NCBI GenBank assembly: GCA_900660155.1
Contig: CABFPE010000076.1
Span: forward strand, 1,141,967 to 1,205,966
Direction of reading: 5' to 3'
Length of the DNA: 64,000 nucleotides
DNA from: Hofstenia miamia
Taxonomy: Eukaryota; Xenacoelomorpha; Acoela; Hofsteniidae
The position numbers and the translations under genes were made by a program. Each line of letters starts with the position of its first letter. Positions within the stretch are counted from its first letter, which is position 1. Positions 1 through 13,000 of the stretch are shown piece by piece. The notes under the pieces are model-generated. The model had not been told where the DNA came from. It did no database searches and was given only the letters and a program-made list of their open reading frames with translations.

Positions 1-252
1 TAGCATCACTGAAGCAGAAGAAATTAAGCTGGTATATTTACCACCGTATTCCCCATTTTTAAATCCAATTGAAAATGTCTGCGTGTTGGAAAGGAATGGT
101 TGTGAGCGCAGAATGCAACAATGAAAATGAATTACTATCAACTATTAACACATTTTTTTACAATGATAACACCAGAAACATGCGAAAATTTATATCGTAA
201 AATGAAGAGGTACATACCAAGATCGAGAAACAGAGAAGAAATTTTTGAGTAA
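1..252 (+). pseudogene. Tc1/mariner (DDE_3-type) transposase, C-terminal remnant
   Basis: From base 2 the plus strand reads SITEAEEIKLVYLPPYSPFL followed by NPIEN. This is the hallmark block around the last catalytic acidic residue (E) of IS630/Tc1/mariner DDE transposases. The frame is lost near 80-90, where the expected WK sequence appears in another frame (WKGMVVSAECNNENELLSTI), and shifts again at the T-run near 154-160. The tail then reads MITPETCENLYRKMKRYIPR and stops at TAA 250-252. The N-terminal part lies left of the window. Two frameshifts in 250 bp make this a dead plain DNA transposon copy. The family is confident; the subfamily is not determined. Confidence 0.85.
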
Positions 253-686
253 ACATTTTTATTCTTTAAATATTAATAACATTTGACTTTCTTTGATTTT
301 TTTAATCCTTTTAATTGAATAAATAATTTAGATTGCAAAAATTTCAATTTAGATTGCAAAAATTTCAAAATAGATAGAAAAACTCTATATATTTAATGTA
401 ACGAAAATTTTCTAAAATATTTGCACAAAATTCGTCTACTAATTCGTACACTGATGTAATGGAGGAAAACCGAAGCTTAACACATCAAAACTAAATTAAA
501 TAGAATTTATTTATTAAAAGGGCCTAAAAGTGAAAAATTTTGCGTTCTGCATATATTGAGAAAATACTGTGAGACTTAGAGAGAACAACGCCTTATCATT
601 AAATTAGTTAATGCAGTATATACGCTTATAGACACATATATTACATAAAAAATACTATTCGACATCCTATTGTGTTAATGATGAAT

Positions 687-712
687 TATATATATATATA
701 TATATATATATA
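687..712. repeat. (TA)n microsatellite
   Basis: A run of alternating TA of about 25 bp sits in otherwise unremarkable AT-rich DNA between the transposase remnant and the MITE. Confidence 0.9.
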
Positions 713-767
713 CGAAACTCTCAGCAACAATGTTGTGTGAATGAGATGCAGAAAAATCACCACTGCA

Positions 768-1126
768 CAGTGTTGGGAAAAAATCCGATTTCAATTAAAA
801 AATCAAAAAAATCGGATTTTTTTTATTTAAATCGGAATTTTTACCCAGACAATCTTCCAAGGTAGTAAATATTAGAAATTTTTTTGATACTAATATTTTT
901 GAAATACAAAAATATAATCAATTTTAAATAAACTGAAGATAAAAAACATGCAAAACAACACTTCAGAGTTTGTCAATTCATTTCAATATCACGGCAATGA
1001 CCTCAAAATAATTAGGATACACTACTTGTATCTCTTTTAGTGTACTTGATTTAAATCAATAATGGAACTAATAATGTGCTTTGATTTAAATCATGATTGA
1101 AATCTAATTTAAATCGACCAACACTG
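768..1126. mobile_element. hAT-like MITE
   Basis: The 359-bp segment starts CAGTGTTGG and ends CCAACACTG, a perfect 9-bp terminal inverted repeat of the form used by many hAT elements. Subterminal AAATC/GATTTAAATC motifs are repeated in both orientations near each end. Flanking octamers CCACTGCA (760-767) and GACCTGCA (1127-1134) agree at 5 of 8 positions, which fits a decayed 8-bp target duplication. No coding capacity is seen, so it would be mobilised in trans. Confidence 0.7.
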
Positions 1127-4100
1127 GACCTGCAGTAAAAATTTATTATATTTTGACAGTGTTCGGTTTTGTAAAACGTAAAATTTTCGATTGATCTTCA
1201 TTTATAGCCATTTCTACATTCAGCCCCCGCAAATTCTATGGAGTCTGCCTTTTTTCCGACCTTCTATTTAGTACTGTTATGGAAAATTCTAAAGATAAAA
1301 CATTTTCTAACGTATTATAATAAAATAATTTGCATATGTTGTTTCATGTCGCTAGTAGGCATATTCAAATAACTTCGATAAACACTGTTTATGAATGATT
1401 TATATGTTTACCTACAATCTATCTAAATACCATCTTTCGCTGTTTTCATAATAAACCGGAAAATTGGAATTACTTTTACATTAACCCGGTGATGTAAACT
1501 AAACAAATTAGTTCATAGCCTAACTTACTCCACTAGCATTACATTTTTACTTTCCATTAAGGTGATTTAAGAGTGGTTTTATCAAAGAATGACAACGAGC
1601 TTTCAAAATTAAGTGTTTTTGGAAAAGGAACTACGACTCATTTTGTATATAAATGTTATATTGAGAAATTGAGGACTGACCTAATTTCACTATAATGGTT
1701 ATCGCATTCTCAACTGTTGTAATCTTCGAATAAACTAGAAGTAATCGAATTGTTTGAATGTGGGAATTCACATTCTTTTTGATATGCTACATTTGAAGAG
1801 GCAATTTAAAAACAAACATTCATTTTATATGTAGAAATTGGTTTAGAATTGTTTAGATAACTAGTATATAGTGAATAGACGTTTTCTCTTATTCATACGC
1901 TTGAGAGAACATCCCTGAGAGTTTCTCATTTATTTCACCAATGTTATGAAGATCGTATTGTTATAAATACTACCTTTGTAATTATCTTAAACCTAAGACG
2001 TACACGAGAAAAAAAATATATATATATAATATAAAATTTAAATTTACGGCAAAGGTCAAGGCCATCAACGTATTATTACTAACTACTAAGTTATTATATA
2101 AAATTCAATTTTACCCGCTTCTCTAACAATTTCTTCTGCTTTTACAAATATATTTCCAGACTAAATTTCTCTCATAATAAAAATTTGTCCACATGAGTCT
2201 AAAATTTTTAAAATGATCTGGCGAATTGAGAAATGAACACCTGGTTAAAACTACCACCAAACACTTTTTACAGTGTGAAAAATACTTGGCGGCGGTGAAT
2301 TACCTGAGCATACGTTGGCAGACTTAATTTGGATGTTAAACTGTTTAATATGCTTTAGAAATTTGCTATATTTTGCTACGCCTTGTTATCTGCAATGAAT
2401 AAAAATCACAAAAAACGCATAAAATTGAAAAATTATTTACATACTTAGTAACATATAAAGCTCATCAAATAGGAAAAATCAGCTTTAATAAAAATTTTGA
2501 TATACCATTAAAAAAGGTTTCTATATTCGAATTTGCTGCATTGAAATTGAATGTCACACATTAAATTTGATGTATTTTTCATATCAGACAGTGTTATTAA
2601 TAAATGAGATTCAACTGTACAGACAAGGTTAGAATTTGATGGTAAATATTTTTGAAATAAAGATAAAAGATTTGTCAATTTGATTAATCAACAGAATAAT
2701 TCAAATAGAATATTTTCACAGGTTGAACTTGTTGTTAAGTACACTCTGATTGTTGTCAACAGAGCAATTAAAATGGTGTTTCCACGCCTGATTTAGCGAA
2801 CAGTTGACAAAACGAGTTGATAGAACTTCTCTTCAAACCGGTGCTTGATAATATGTAAATTTTGAATGAAACGATACAAATGCCTTGTTCAAAATTGAGT
2901 ATAAGAAAAAGTAAAGCACTAGTAAACAGGTTGTAATGTTTAAAACACACTTTCCCAAACCACGTTTAAAACAAGCGGCATTATTGCTGTTTAAAACAAT
3001 GTTTGACAGTATGTTGTGATAGCTAATTGACTGATACCCTTGACAAAATTCTTCATTGTTAGATTGATTTGTGGAAAATATGTACACATTATAAAACTCT
3101 CCAATTTGACACATCCAATTTGGGTTTCAGTTTTTTTAGCCAGCTATTATCAGTATTAGTAAAACGTTAAAGTACATTTTAATTCAAATTAAGTCGTTAA
3201 TCAAGTAAAAATCTTATACTTCAACTTGCTCTAAGAAGGCTGTATTGTGTTTTGGCAATTGATGCTCGTGAAAACCAAAAAATTCGGTTTTAAAGTTTTT
3301 CTAGTTCTGGTTTGATTAATTATGGTTCATACCGAGCACTAGGATTAAAATCTAAAATGCTTCTCGTTGAAAAATTAATATAATAATTAAATTTAATCTC
3401 ATCAAAAATGCAATTTGCCAAATTTTTTCAAAATAATATTTGTTGAGCTATGAAGAATGCAAATTCAATGTTCAAATGGCAATCTGTTCATGTGAGCAGC
3501 ACTGAAATGAGGGAAAACATCCAGATAATGTTGAACTATTTTTTACCAAAACGCGATAATGTGCCACAGCAATTGTGCATTATAATATATAAGCGAATTT
3601 TTTTGTTTATTCAGTTTTCTACCACATGTTGCCTCAGAACTTACGAAGAATTGTCAAAAAATCTAAATCGAAATTCTGAATCCATTCTACTCAAAAAAAT
3701 CGATTAAAATCTAAAAAATTCAAAATTGGTGCAAACTACTTAATGAACATACTGTCGATTCCGAATGCGAACAGCCCTATAATCCTACTTACCTCATTTA
3801 CTAATCTAGTGATTGGATGAATATTCAAAATAACTTAGAATACCTTTGGAAATGTGTAACACAAAATTTGTCCACGACTTAAAACACTTTTTTTCTGTCA
3901 ACTTAGGGTATGCACAGACAGAAATGAGTACTGATGATAAGTTTGTTAGATTTTTTGAATTTTGGCTAATTTTACATGTGATTTGTAGCATCTTTTTCAA
4001 AAGCTGAATCTAAATAACAGAATTTCTGTTAAATCAATGAAAATGTGTTCATGGTTTCAATTTTTAGTAAACTATCTTAATAAAGCAATTTCAGACTTTT

Positions 4101-4320
4101 CATAAAAATTTTGGCTACACAGAAACAGATTCGTCATGTAAGTTGAGGAGGGGGGAGCAGTCACAGGCTAGCCGAAACCTAGAAATTTTAAAAAACTTTC
4201 TATGTTGTTTGATGCTACGTTACTTGTAAATAAGATCAAGATTCACTTAATCCAACAAAACTATTCAGTTCAGTTACACAGCACATCACAAAGTAACAAA
4301 ACTTTAAATGGAGTTTTCTT
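1127..4320. other. no gene recognised
   Basis: AT-rich sequence with only short open frames on either strand (the longest about 90 codons, minus strand at 2833-3114), none with a recognisable domain. If lipin extends past the left edge, this is intron. No RNA gene or clear repeat is seen. Confidence 0.5.
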
Positions 4321-5990
4321 TCATGATTGTTGATTGTAAATCAGTTCACTTTCTTGCACGAAATTCCAAATGTAGTCCCCCATCATGCTTTCACTATACT
4401 GTCCTTTATAGCGCTCCTCAAATGAGTTTACATCTTGGTGAAACCATTCACCTTGCTCTTCCGAATAGTCACTCATGTTATCCTTAAACTCATCAATACG
4501 TTGAGCTTTAGTGACATCCTGCAGCCCATCATTCATATGCATCGACAAGTTCCAACAAAATTTCTTTGAAGTTTTCTGCTTTGTGGTGTCCCAGAAATCC
4601 TTCAACTACAGCAACAAAGCTTTTCAAAGCTCTGCTCTCAACTGCAGATAACTTTTGAGAAAAACTGTCAGACTTCATAAGTTGTTTTATTTGCGGGCCA
4701 ACAAAAATTCCGGCTTTAACCTTTGCATCTGACAACTACGGAAACAACTTTTGCATGTGCTTGAAATCAGAAACATTAGTGATTTTTGTTTAACACCTGG
4801 ATGATATAAATTTCTGTATTGTATTTCTAAATAGCAAACCAATGTGATGCATTATTATGATTTTTCCAGATTCCTGGTCCCCTCAAGTAATATACTCAAG
4901 TATTAACTGCTTTTAATGCAGGGGTGTCATGAGAGAGCTGACTCCCACTCATTGTTGCCAGGTCAGTGGAGCTGCCTTGGCGTCCCATTAAAAAGGCCAC
5001 CATCTTGAAATCGCCAATGACCTCCCAATTGTACTAGGTGTACTTAAGAGCACATAGTAGACTTTTTACGTTCTCATAATTCTCTTTCATGTGCACTGAA
5101 TGAGCCAAAGGAATGAAAGGGCACTTGTTTGTATTATGCAGCAATACAGCTTTGAAACTCCTTGAGATGTCAATAAAGAGTCGCCAATCAGAGGTATTGC
5201 AAGGATTACATATGGCTTCAAAAAGTCCTGTTATGTCATGACAGAAACACAAACCATCTGTAAAGGAAAAAAAGTCGAAAAACCACAATTTCTTTTCCTT
5301 TGGGATGTGATGCGGACACCAACGTCAAGCAAGTCCCATTGCTTTAGCCTAGATATTAAAAGCTCGGTATTGGACTTTGTCAGAGACATCTCTTTTATTA
5401 GGTCGTTCATGTCTTCTTGATTTGTGTAATATGGACACCTTTCATTTCCCTTACGGCGCCAATGACATGTAACAGATGGTGATGATGATGCACCTGCTTC
5501 CATTTCAGAGTCATCAGATTTTTCCTCTTCTGGACATCATTGATTTCTTGAGGGTGGTTGCGGTACAGGGTGGTCAGAGATATTATGAGGAACAGGCGAA
5601 ATAGAAAATGGAATGTCTGCAAAAACAACTGGGGGAGCATCTTTTCCTTTTCTTCATTTTGTTGGCTACACCATGCATAAGTAGCAATCTTTTAAGTGAT
5701 CTGAAGGCTCACGCCAAATACGAGGAACAGCAAAACACATTGATCTTTTTTCTCCTCGGAACCAAGCTTAATGAGTGTGACGACAGTAATCGCAGATGAC
5801 ATGTGGAGCCCATCGTTTATCTTGGTCGCCAATTGGCATCCCAAAATAAATAGGCATGATAAGCTTCTCCTGCGCGAATGCAGTTGCTTAAACATTGTTT
5901 TTAGCCTTCTTGGCAAAGAATTCTCCACACACATAGCAAAAGCAGTCAGCTGAATATTTCCAACCACGGGCAGTCATAGCACAAGTTATG
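4321..5990 (-). pseudogene. broken copy of a dispersed uncharacterised metazoan gene family (SEEQGE.FHQD family)
   Basis: Read right to left, this matches in order the landmarks of a large family of unnamed proteins that recurs in arthropod and cnidarian genomes (recalled, not searched). They are a C-x2-C zinc-like start (CYVCGEFF) near 5930, GDQDKRWAPHVICDYCR near 5820, WREPSDHLKDCYLCMV near 5700, NDLIKEMSLTKSNTELLISR near 5390, a block with FIDISRSFKAVLLHN near 5160, PLAHSVHMKENYENVKSLL near 5080, VGPQIKQLM near 4690 and SEEQGEWFHQDVNSFEERY near 4430. These blocks lie in several frames with internal stops, for example after CYLCMV and after RHTH, and the middle (about 4740-5030) is poorly preserved. 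It is a pseudogene or dead repeat copy. The function of the family is unknown to me; multicopy behaviour suggests a transposon-derived gene. It lies on the same strand as lipin, possibly inside a lipin intron. Confidence 0.7.
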
Positions 5991-6054
5991 TGGATTGCTA
6001 GCATAGAGTACGAAAATAGTAGGAGTAGAAAAGATCTATCAGCAAGCAACAGCT

Positions 6055-6067
6055 GGGGGGGGGGGGG
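6055..6067. repeat. G13 homopolymer
   Basis: Thirteen consecutive G on the plus strand, conspicuous in AT-rich DNA. It could be a polymorphic or error-prone tract. Confidence 0.9.
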
Positions 6068-6877
6068 TTAATAATTCGAATCAATAAAGTAAACATTACA
6101 TTTGCTCTACAATTACTAGTCACAATAGATGAGAATTTAAATTATAAACCTAAACATAATGTTTGTTAGCCAAATCATGCAAAAATTAGTACCAAAAACT
6201 GAAGAAACAATGATCATTTGAATGTATAAAAGTAGAAAGGGAAGTTTGATTTCCAGAAACAAGAAAAAAATTTTTTGTTACACAGTGTAATTATGTGTAT
6301 AAAACAAGTTGCTGGTCGTGGAATTTTTTTAGTATTTTTAGAATTTCTTAATGTATTTTGGTTAGATCATTTTTAAAACGTCTTAAAAGATTTTCTATAT
6401 GCAATCTTTGATTTTGGAGACTGCCAAAAAGTGCAAGACCTTATACCAAAAATAAATATACCTCTTTCAAAAACAATAGACAATTATTGGCAAAAAAGTT
6501 TATTTAATAAACTTAAAATATCAATAAAAGAAAAGATCGGAGAATTTGCCTGCCAAAGTAAGAAAAAAATATTAAAACACATTCAAACTAAATTTTTCTG
6601 TACTTGCAAACATTAATAAAAGAGCTACATCTACGCTTAAAAATGAATAACCGTGAACATTATCATACAATCATACATCAACAAACGTTAAAGGCGGAAA
6701 TTCGAAGGAAAATACGGAGGTAAATTTACGTTAACATTTGTACTTCATAAACCGTACACACCCAAACCCTCTCTAAATACAGAAACTTAGAGATAGTAAA
6801 CATTAACAGGCTATCAACCTCAAAAGCCAAGTTTTTTCGATTTGAAAATAGAATGAAAACGAAAATTGGAAGTTTAC

Positions 6878-7046
6878 CGAACAACTAATTTTGGATTGTG
6901 CAACATTGAATGTGGGGACGCTACAAACTCTTCGTAAGTGACTAGGTAATCTGCGAAGCCACGAGGTTCATCGCTCGTACCACTTTGTGAAAGACCACCA
7001 CATTGAGATAAAGCTATTTCGGCATTTAGCAGTGCACCATCTTCAC
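6878..7046 (-). CDS. LPIN: lipin exon with SLCGGLS block (last exon seen)
   Basis: Acceptor ATTAG|GT completes a Gly codon in phase. The exon reads [20 protein letters not shown] ... [20 protein letters not shown] and NPKLVVR, equivalent to the vertebrate IAISLCGGLSD...YQQFVDNP...DPNLVVK just before the catalytic domain. The donor is TTCG|GTAAAC, phase 2. No following exon (KYYNW, DxDxT) was found to the left, so an intron of at least 6.8 kb leaves the window. Confidence 0.93.
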
Positions 7047-10000
7047 CTAATATAGGTGTATTTTAGAGAAAGATTTAGTACCTATACGCTTACACATATT
7101 TTCAACACTGCATAACAAATGACACTTATTAAATTAATAAATTATATACATGTTTTCTCCGAAAAACCTATAGACACGAAACGTAAAACTTATTTGCACG
7201 TCAAAATAGAATTTACAATGATGATCACTTAGTAACTAAAGGCAAGGACTGCTAGTATAACAGGACACTGAACCAATACAATACTGTAAAAAATTTCAAA
7301 TATATTGTATGAAGTAATTTAATTTCTTAAATTTTCTATTATAGAGAACCCGCCACTGACTAAGTACTAGACACTCAAATAATGTAGTATAATTGCGGGA
7401 TAGCTGTCACTTGAAAACACATAATACATTTAGTACTTTGATGCCTTAAACGGTGTGGTGAAACTAGAGAAAGATACCTATGCAGGACTAAATTAAAAAC
7501 CACTTAGTGAAATTCAATTAATTGACTACTGCGAAACTTTTCCTTAATTATCATAACTATATGATCATTGATGGTGATGATATTCTGAAACTGCTAGGAA
7601 TCCTTGATTTTTTCCGAATAGATGATAATAGCACTTGGAAAATTTGCTTAGGGTAATGCGGACAGAGAAAACAATGCTTTAGTTATTTCAAATTTAACCA
7701 ACATATTTTTGAGGGGCTTAACAGCTGTAACACAATAGTATAACGTAAACAGGATTCAATCTTAAGCCCTGAAGCCTAGTTCAGTGTATCGAATTTAATA
7801 ATCATCATTTATTACATTTGCTTCCATAAAAACGTTGAAATGCATTAAAAATATTCTACAATGAAATATTCAAAGCTTAAAGTAAGCGTACTTATTTCTA
7901 TATAATTGCATTGGTTTGTTGTCTTGTTATTCTAGTTGCACTCGCCAATGATAACTCAATTATACCTAGAAGTGTTTGGGTTGAGGCATTTATAAAATTA
8001 GCAGTCGGTGACATTGGTAGGCTACAGCCAAGTTCAGTACTTGTGTCAATCTCCTCGACAAAGTCGAATCGTTGCTTAACATGAGGATGGCAGTAAAGAG
8101 AAGAAATGGCAGGATCCATTTTATCTAATTGGTCCAAGTAGACACCGTCCATTTCATCTGCTTGATGTCTCGATCTCATAAATCCAAACCAAGCTTTGGT
8201 GGACGATTCCTAAGTATCAGCTCTTTTAATATCACTTGGAGGAAACAATATCAAGTAAATTGAAGAATTCAAGAATGAAATATATCATTTCATTTCAGAG
8301 AGGAGGCGTCAAGAAAGTAGATAGATTGAAACTAGATAAAAAATCCTAGAAATATAAAAATACTGAGAAAATAAATAATTGCAAATACCAACGATTGAAA
8401 TATTGCCAATCCTAGTTTTCAGATTAAAAAGTTGAAACATTAAAAACATAAACACTGACTAATAACAATTTTCAATTGAATTATTGGGTGAGGCCCTTTG
8501 ATAAAATAGTGAAACAGTAATCTAAGGGAATGGAATATTTCATGTACTAAGCTATAACATCAATCAAATCCAGCTGAATAACATATTTGGCAATGAAAAA
8601 TAAATGAATTCCCAAATAAAAATATTAAAAAGTTAGTATTTAGAAAGCCAATTGATAAAGTTAGAAGTGTAAATAATCATTTTGATAAAGATTGCAATCA
8701 ACAAAGTATTGTACAGCATATATAAAATAGTACAGGATTGTTTGGAGGCGACGAGGATTGTGGAACGACAACTTCTTTCGACTGTTTATACTTTTCAGGC
8801 AGTTGTCCCCATGCCCACTTTAGGTTGTCTTTAATAGGAGGATCGGTCGCATGCTTTCTCATGACCAAATCACTGTCGGAAAGAGGTGGTGATTCGGGCC
8901 TTAACAGCCCTGGAGTTTCAGCTGGACTGACATCCGTGTCAGAGAACGCATGCATTTCCAAATTCAGCATACTGTCCTCATTGCTAAACATTACAAGTTA
9001 CTTACTTTTCCTATTGCTATTGGTTGTAAAATAATTGCATATTTGTTTTAAATATGAATATAATAGTTGATTGTAGATTACTAGACACCAAAGTTTACAA
9101 ACAAGGTGAATAATCACATAGTAGAATACCAAGGAATAGTGTCTTAACATAACAAAAACGTTGAGGACATAGAATGTTGTCATTTTTGTTAAATAACTGG
9201 CACTTGTTCACTAAAAATGGGATTGCCTATAAATAGAGGAAGAATATTTAAAATTTATTAAGCGAAAAGCAACAAGTAAATTGGGCAAAACACCATTATA
9301 CAAACTCAAACATTAGTAAACAACCCATGATACAAATGGCAAACATTTGCTTTAGAGTTAATTAGTTTGCAACAGTGTATGTGTCTATGTGATAAATCAA
9401 TGTTGCGAAAAAAAGTTGTACAGTCCTTTAATTTCCTTTGTGTGTAAGCGCGTGGACTAATATTATAATTGTCTCAAACAAAAACTTTATTTTATAATTC
9501 TATTGAAATATACACAGTAATTCACTCAGAAGAAAAAATTCATGGGTACAAGTAAAATCGGTCAGGTGAAATTTGTTGGCTACAGATGCATGCAAAATCT
9601 TTTGACTTCATAGTAAATGTATGATGCAAGGGCGTTTGGACCATACATGGGATTTAGAGGTTAAGGATATATATATATGAAGCGCTGGCCATTAGATTCT
9701 TCAAAAAAAACAATCGGTTTAAGCAAAATTCCAAGAATTCAAGAATGTTTAAGAATGAATTTAAGAATGTTTCCTTGACTCGGAGCTGTTCTAGCTACAG
9801 TATTAATTCGCAAATTCAGTCGATAAGAAATATGTATTCGGTAAATGTAGTTGATATTTTATGGTAAATGATGACAAAATAGGAGTTTTAACGGAAGTCA
9901 GTTTGCTAACCTAGAAATTCAGTTGTATAAAGAATATATGGCAAATTTGCGAAATTGAGCCTGTATGTAATCATGTCAGTCGAAAGGCATTTCGACTATT

Positions 10001-13000
10001 CATGAATTATTTCAACTTGTTATATAGTCAACTAAACCAAGGATAATTGCAAATATGAAAAATTTTAATAGAATACGTATCACTGATATTCACAGAAAAC
10101 GAAATTGTTATATTGTAAATTACTTCAGCTAACATCAAAAGATATTCATAAAAAAATTCAAAACAAATTTGGAAAAAGTTAGATACATACAAATTCGTAC
10201 TATAAAATAACACTTCGACAGTTAATGCATAAATTATTTGAACAAAAATCCATTTTGAACCAATACAGCACTGGGAAATGAAAATCGCATATGAACTCAT
10301 TCATTTTGTTATTTGAATAATTTTACAAAAATTAAGAACTCAGGAACAATGACTGCAAATGTTAAAAAACTCGAAAAGAAATTATAAAAATTGTGGTGGC
10401 ATCAGAAATCTTAGTACATTGAACGCGAAGAAAAAACTAAATGCATTGAGGGCTCACACTTTAGAAGGTGACATTTGAGGGCTGAAATAATAAACGCGGC
10501 TGTTACTAAGTATCAAAATATTAATTAATAAAGCAAACAATATAAACTTTCAATTACACATTTGTGGTGTATTTTCATGTTTCTTTGATTTTAATTAAAG
10601 ATTTATTGACAATCTAATGAAGATTCTACTCCAACGCAAGCGATGTAAAATTGGAAATATTAGCGAAAAAACCTTAAGAGAGAGAGAAACACATACTAGT
10701 AGAATAGAAAATGGACATTTTTTGAAAACTTAAATGTAATCCAGAGGGAGCCGGAAGTTGAAGGACAAAACCAAAAATGTATTCATAAAGTTTACTAAAT
10801 ATATCATAAATGCCTGAAATGTATCAGCCATTAACTCTAACGGATTATGTGCCACTGCCCCATAAATTCTGCCCACGGTATATACAATAATATATATTAT
10901 AAATATGCGTTGGTAGCAAAGTACTTTTTCTTATTAGTTTGATATTGATAAAAAAGGAATTATGAAAAAATATATTTACAGTTATTTATTACCAATTCAT
11001 AGTGTTTTATCACAAATTAAGGTGCATTAATGTTTAAATTACATATAAAATAAGAAAATCGCTTTGAGGGAGCTTCTATAAAATATTCATTTAAATGAAT
11101 AACAGTTATGCCTTGAGCTGTCGGTCATCATCTAAAAAAGAAGCATGGTTTATGAGTAGCATAGTTAGTAGCACTGTGTAATTCTAACACAGGCAAATGG
11201 AGAGGGAAACAATGGATTGTATTATTTTACATCTAAACAAGAATAGAATTTGGAAAACTTTAGGAGTGAAACAACAGCATTGATGAGAATAGTGTAATTT
11301 GCTGCAAGTCAGGAGTTTGATTATGAATAGAGCTGTTGCTTTACATATAATTACACAGATAAACTGGTTTGGAAAACACTAATAACATTCAATTGAGAAT
11401 GTTCATTGTAGCGGAAAAGCAATGGCAGCACTGCAACTGAATGTACACCTAGAACAAGTAATTAAACTAATTTAACACAATTGTTAAAGGTATGTGATGT
11501 CAGTTCCTAGGGTGAAAAACAAAAATAAATGATAGAAGAAATAGTAATAAAAAATAAATTGTAGCCCAGTACTATGTAAAAATTTCTCTCTTAGTACTAT
11601 TTTATCAAGAATACAGTGGTGTTATACAATTATCCCTTCTTATTATACTCACTATGATTTTAAATTGAGCTTTTGCTTTTTAAGCTAGTAAACGGTCGCC
11701 ACTTTGTACTAAATTTATGACGTTTTCGGAAGGCTAACTTAAAATTCATAAAATAGCAAAAATAAATTTTTTACTTTACGTCCTTGTCTTTTTTACTACT
11801 GGGTTCTACTTTGAATTTTATTGATTCGTCATCGTCCATTTTAAACATCTCTTCACTTTCTAAAAAGTCTGGGTGAGTAGAGGATTTTTGCACAACTATT
11901 AATTTATTGAATATAAACAAATAAAAAAATCAACCGACAGCATAGAGCACTGCCTTGCAGAGTCAACACACACTCTACAATCATTGTTTTATATAAAACA
12001 GGCCAAAAAACAAATTAATAAGTAAAATTGATGACTATTATCGACTACGGGTAAGTTTTCCAATTAATATTATGAATATTACAAAAAAGAATTTTCATAA
12101 AATTTACATAAAATGAGCATAAAGTTGTTAATAAAAATTAATTGGAAAATCTTAAAAAAGGCTTAATAGAATTTATATTTAATTTACGGGTAAGAAAGTA
12201 TTGTTGCCGGACGGAGAGGACATTAAAAGTGTTGTGTCCGCATATCGTTCATAAGTATGCAAGAAACAATGATTAAAACTAAAGAAAATATGGACACATG
12301 CTGAATTTAATACATTATCGCGAAATGAAGTTTAAATTTGCAAATGGAAAATATTTAGGAAAATTAAATCAAAGACACATACTGTTTATCAACAATATTA
12401 AGAGGGTCCAGTTTAAAACACAACGAAGCGGTCTATGTAAAAAACAACAACGTTGAAATTAATAAATATCGGTAAAGCAAAAACAAGTTTCCATTACCAA
12501 TGCAAATGAGATAGGATTACGGTTGAATTTAAACCTAAACTGCCTATTGCATCCATAAGGATACAATCTGTTTTGTCTAATAGTCAAAGAGTGTTCTGCA
12601 ATCATATAACAAATTGCAAATCCGTGGAAATTGACACATCCCATATGGCAAACACTGGTGCTAAAAAATATTCATGTGCCTCAAGTACGTGAAAATAAAC
12701 ATTTTTTCAACGAAACACCCGATTTTTGCAAAATATTTCCAATTAATCGAATACCTATTGTTCACATAGCAATGCGGTCTAAAATTCATAGGATCAATAA
12801 CAAACAAACCATTTTGTAAATAGACCTCATGTGCCGTGTACGATTTAAAAATATGGATGAAAGAGAAGACATTCTTCTGTCTTGTGGTATTTTCAGATCT
12901 TAGATTCTTTATTAGTTCATGATTATGTGGGCTTAAAAATTTATGAAAAAAACAATAAGAAATGAACAAAAATGCCTGGGTTGTTAGGGTTAAAAAATAA

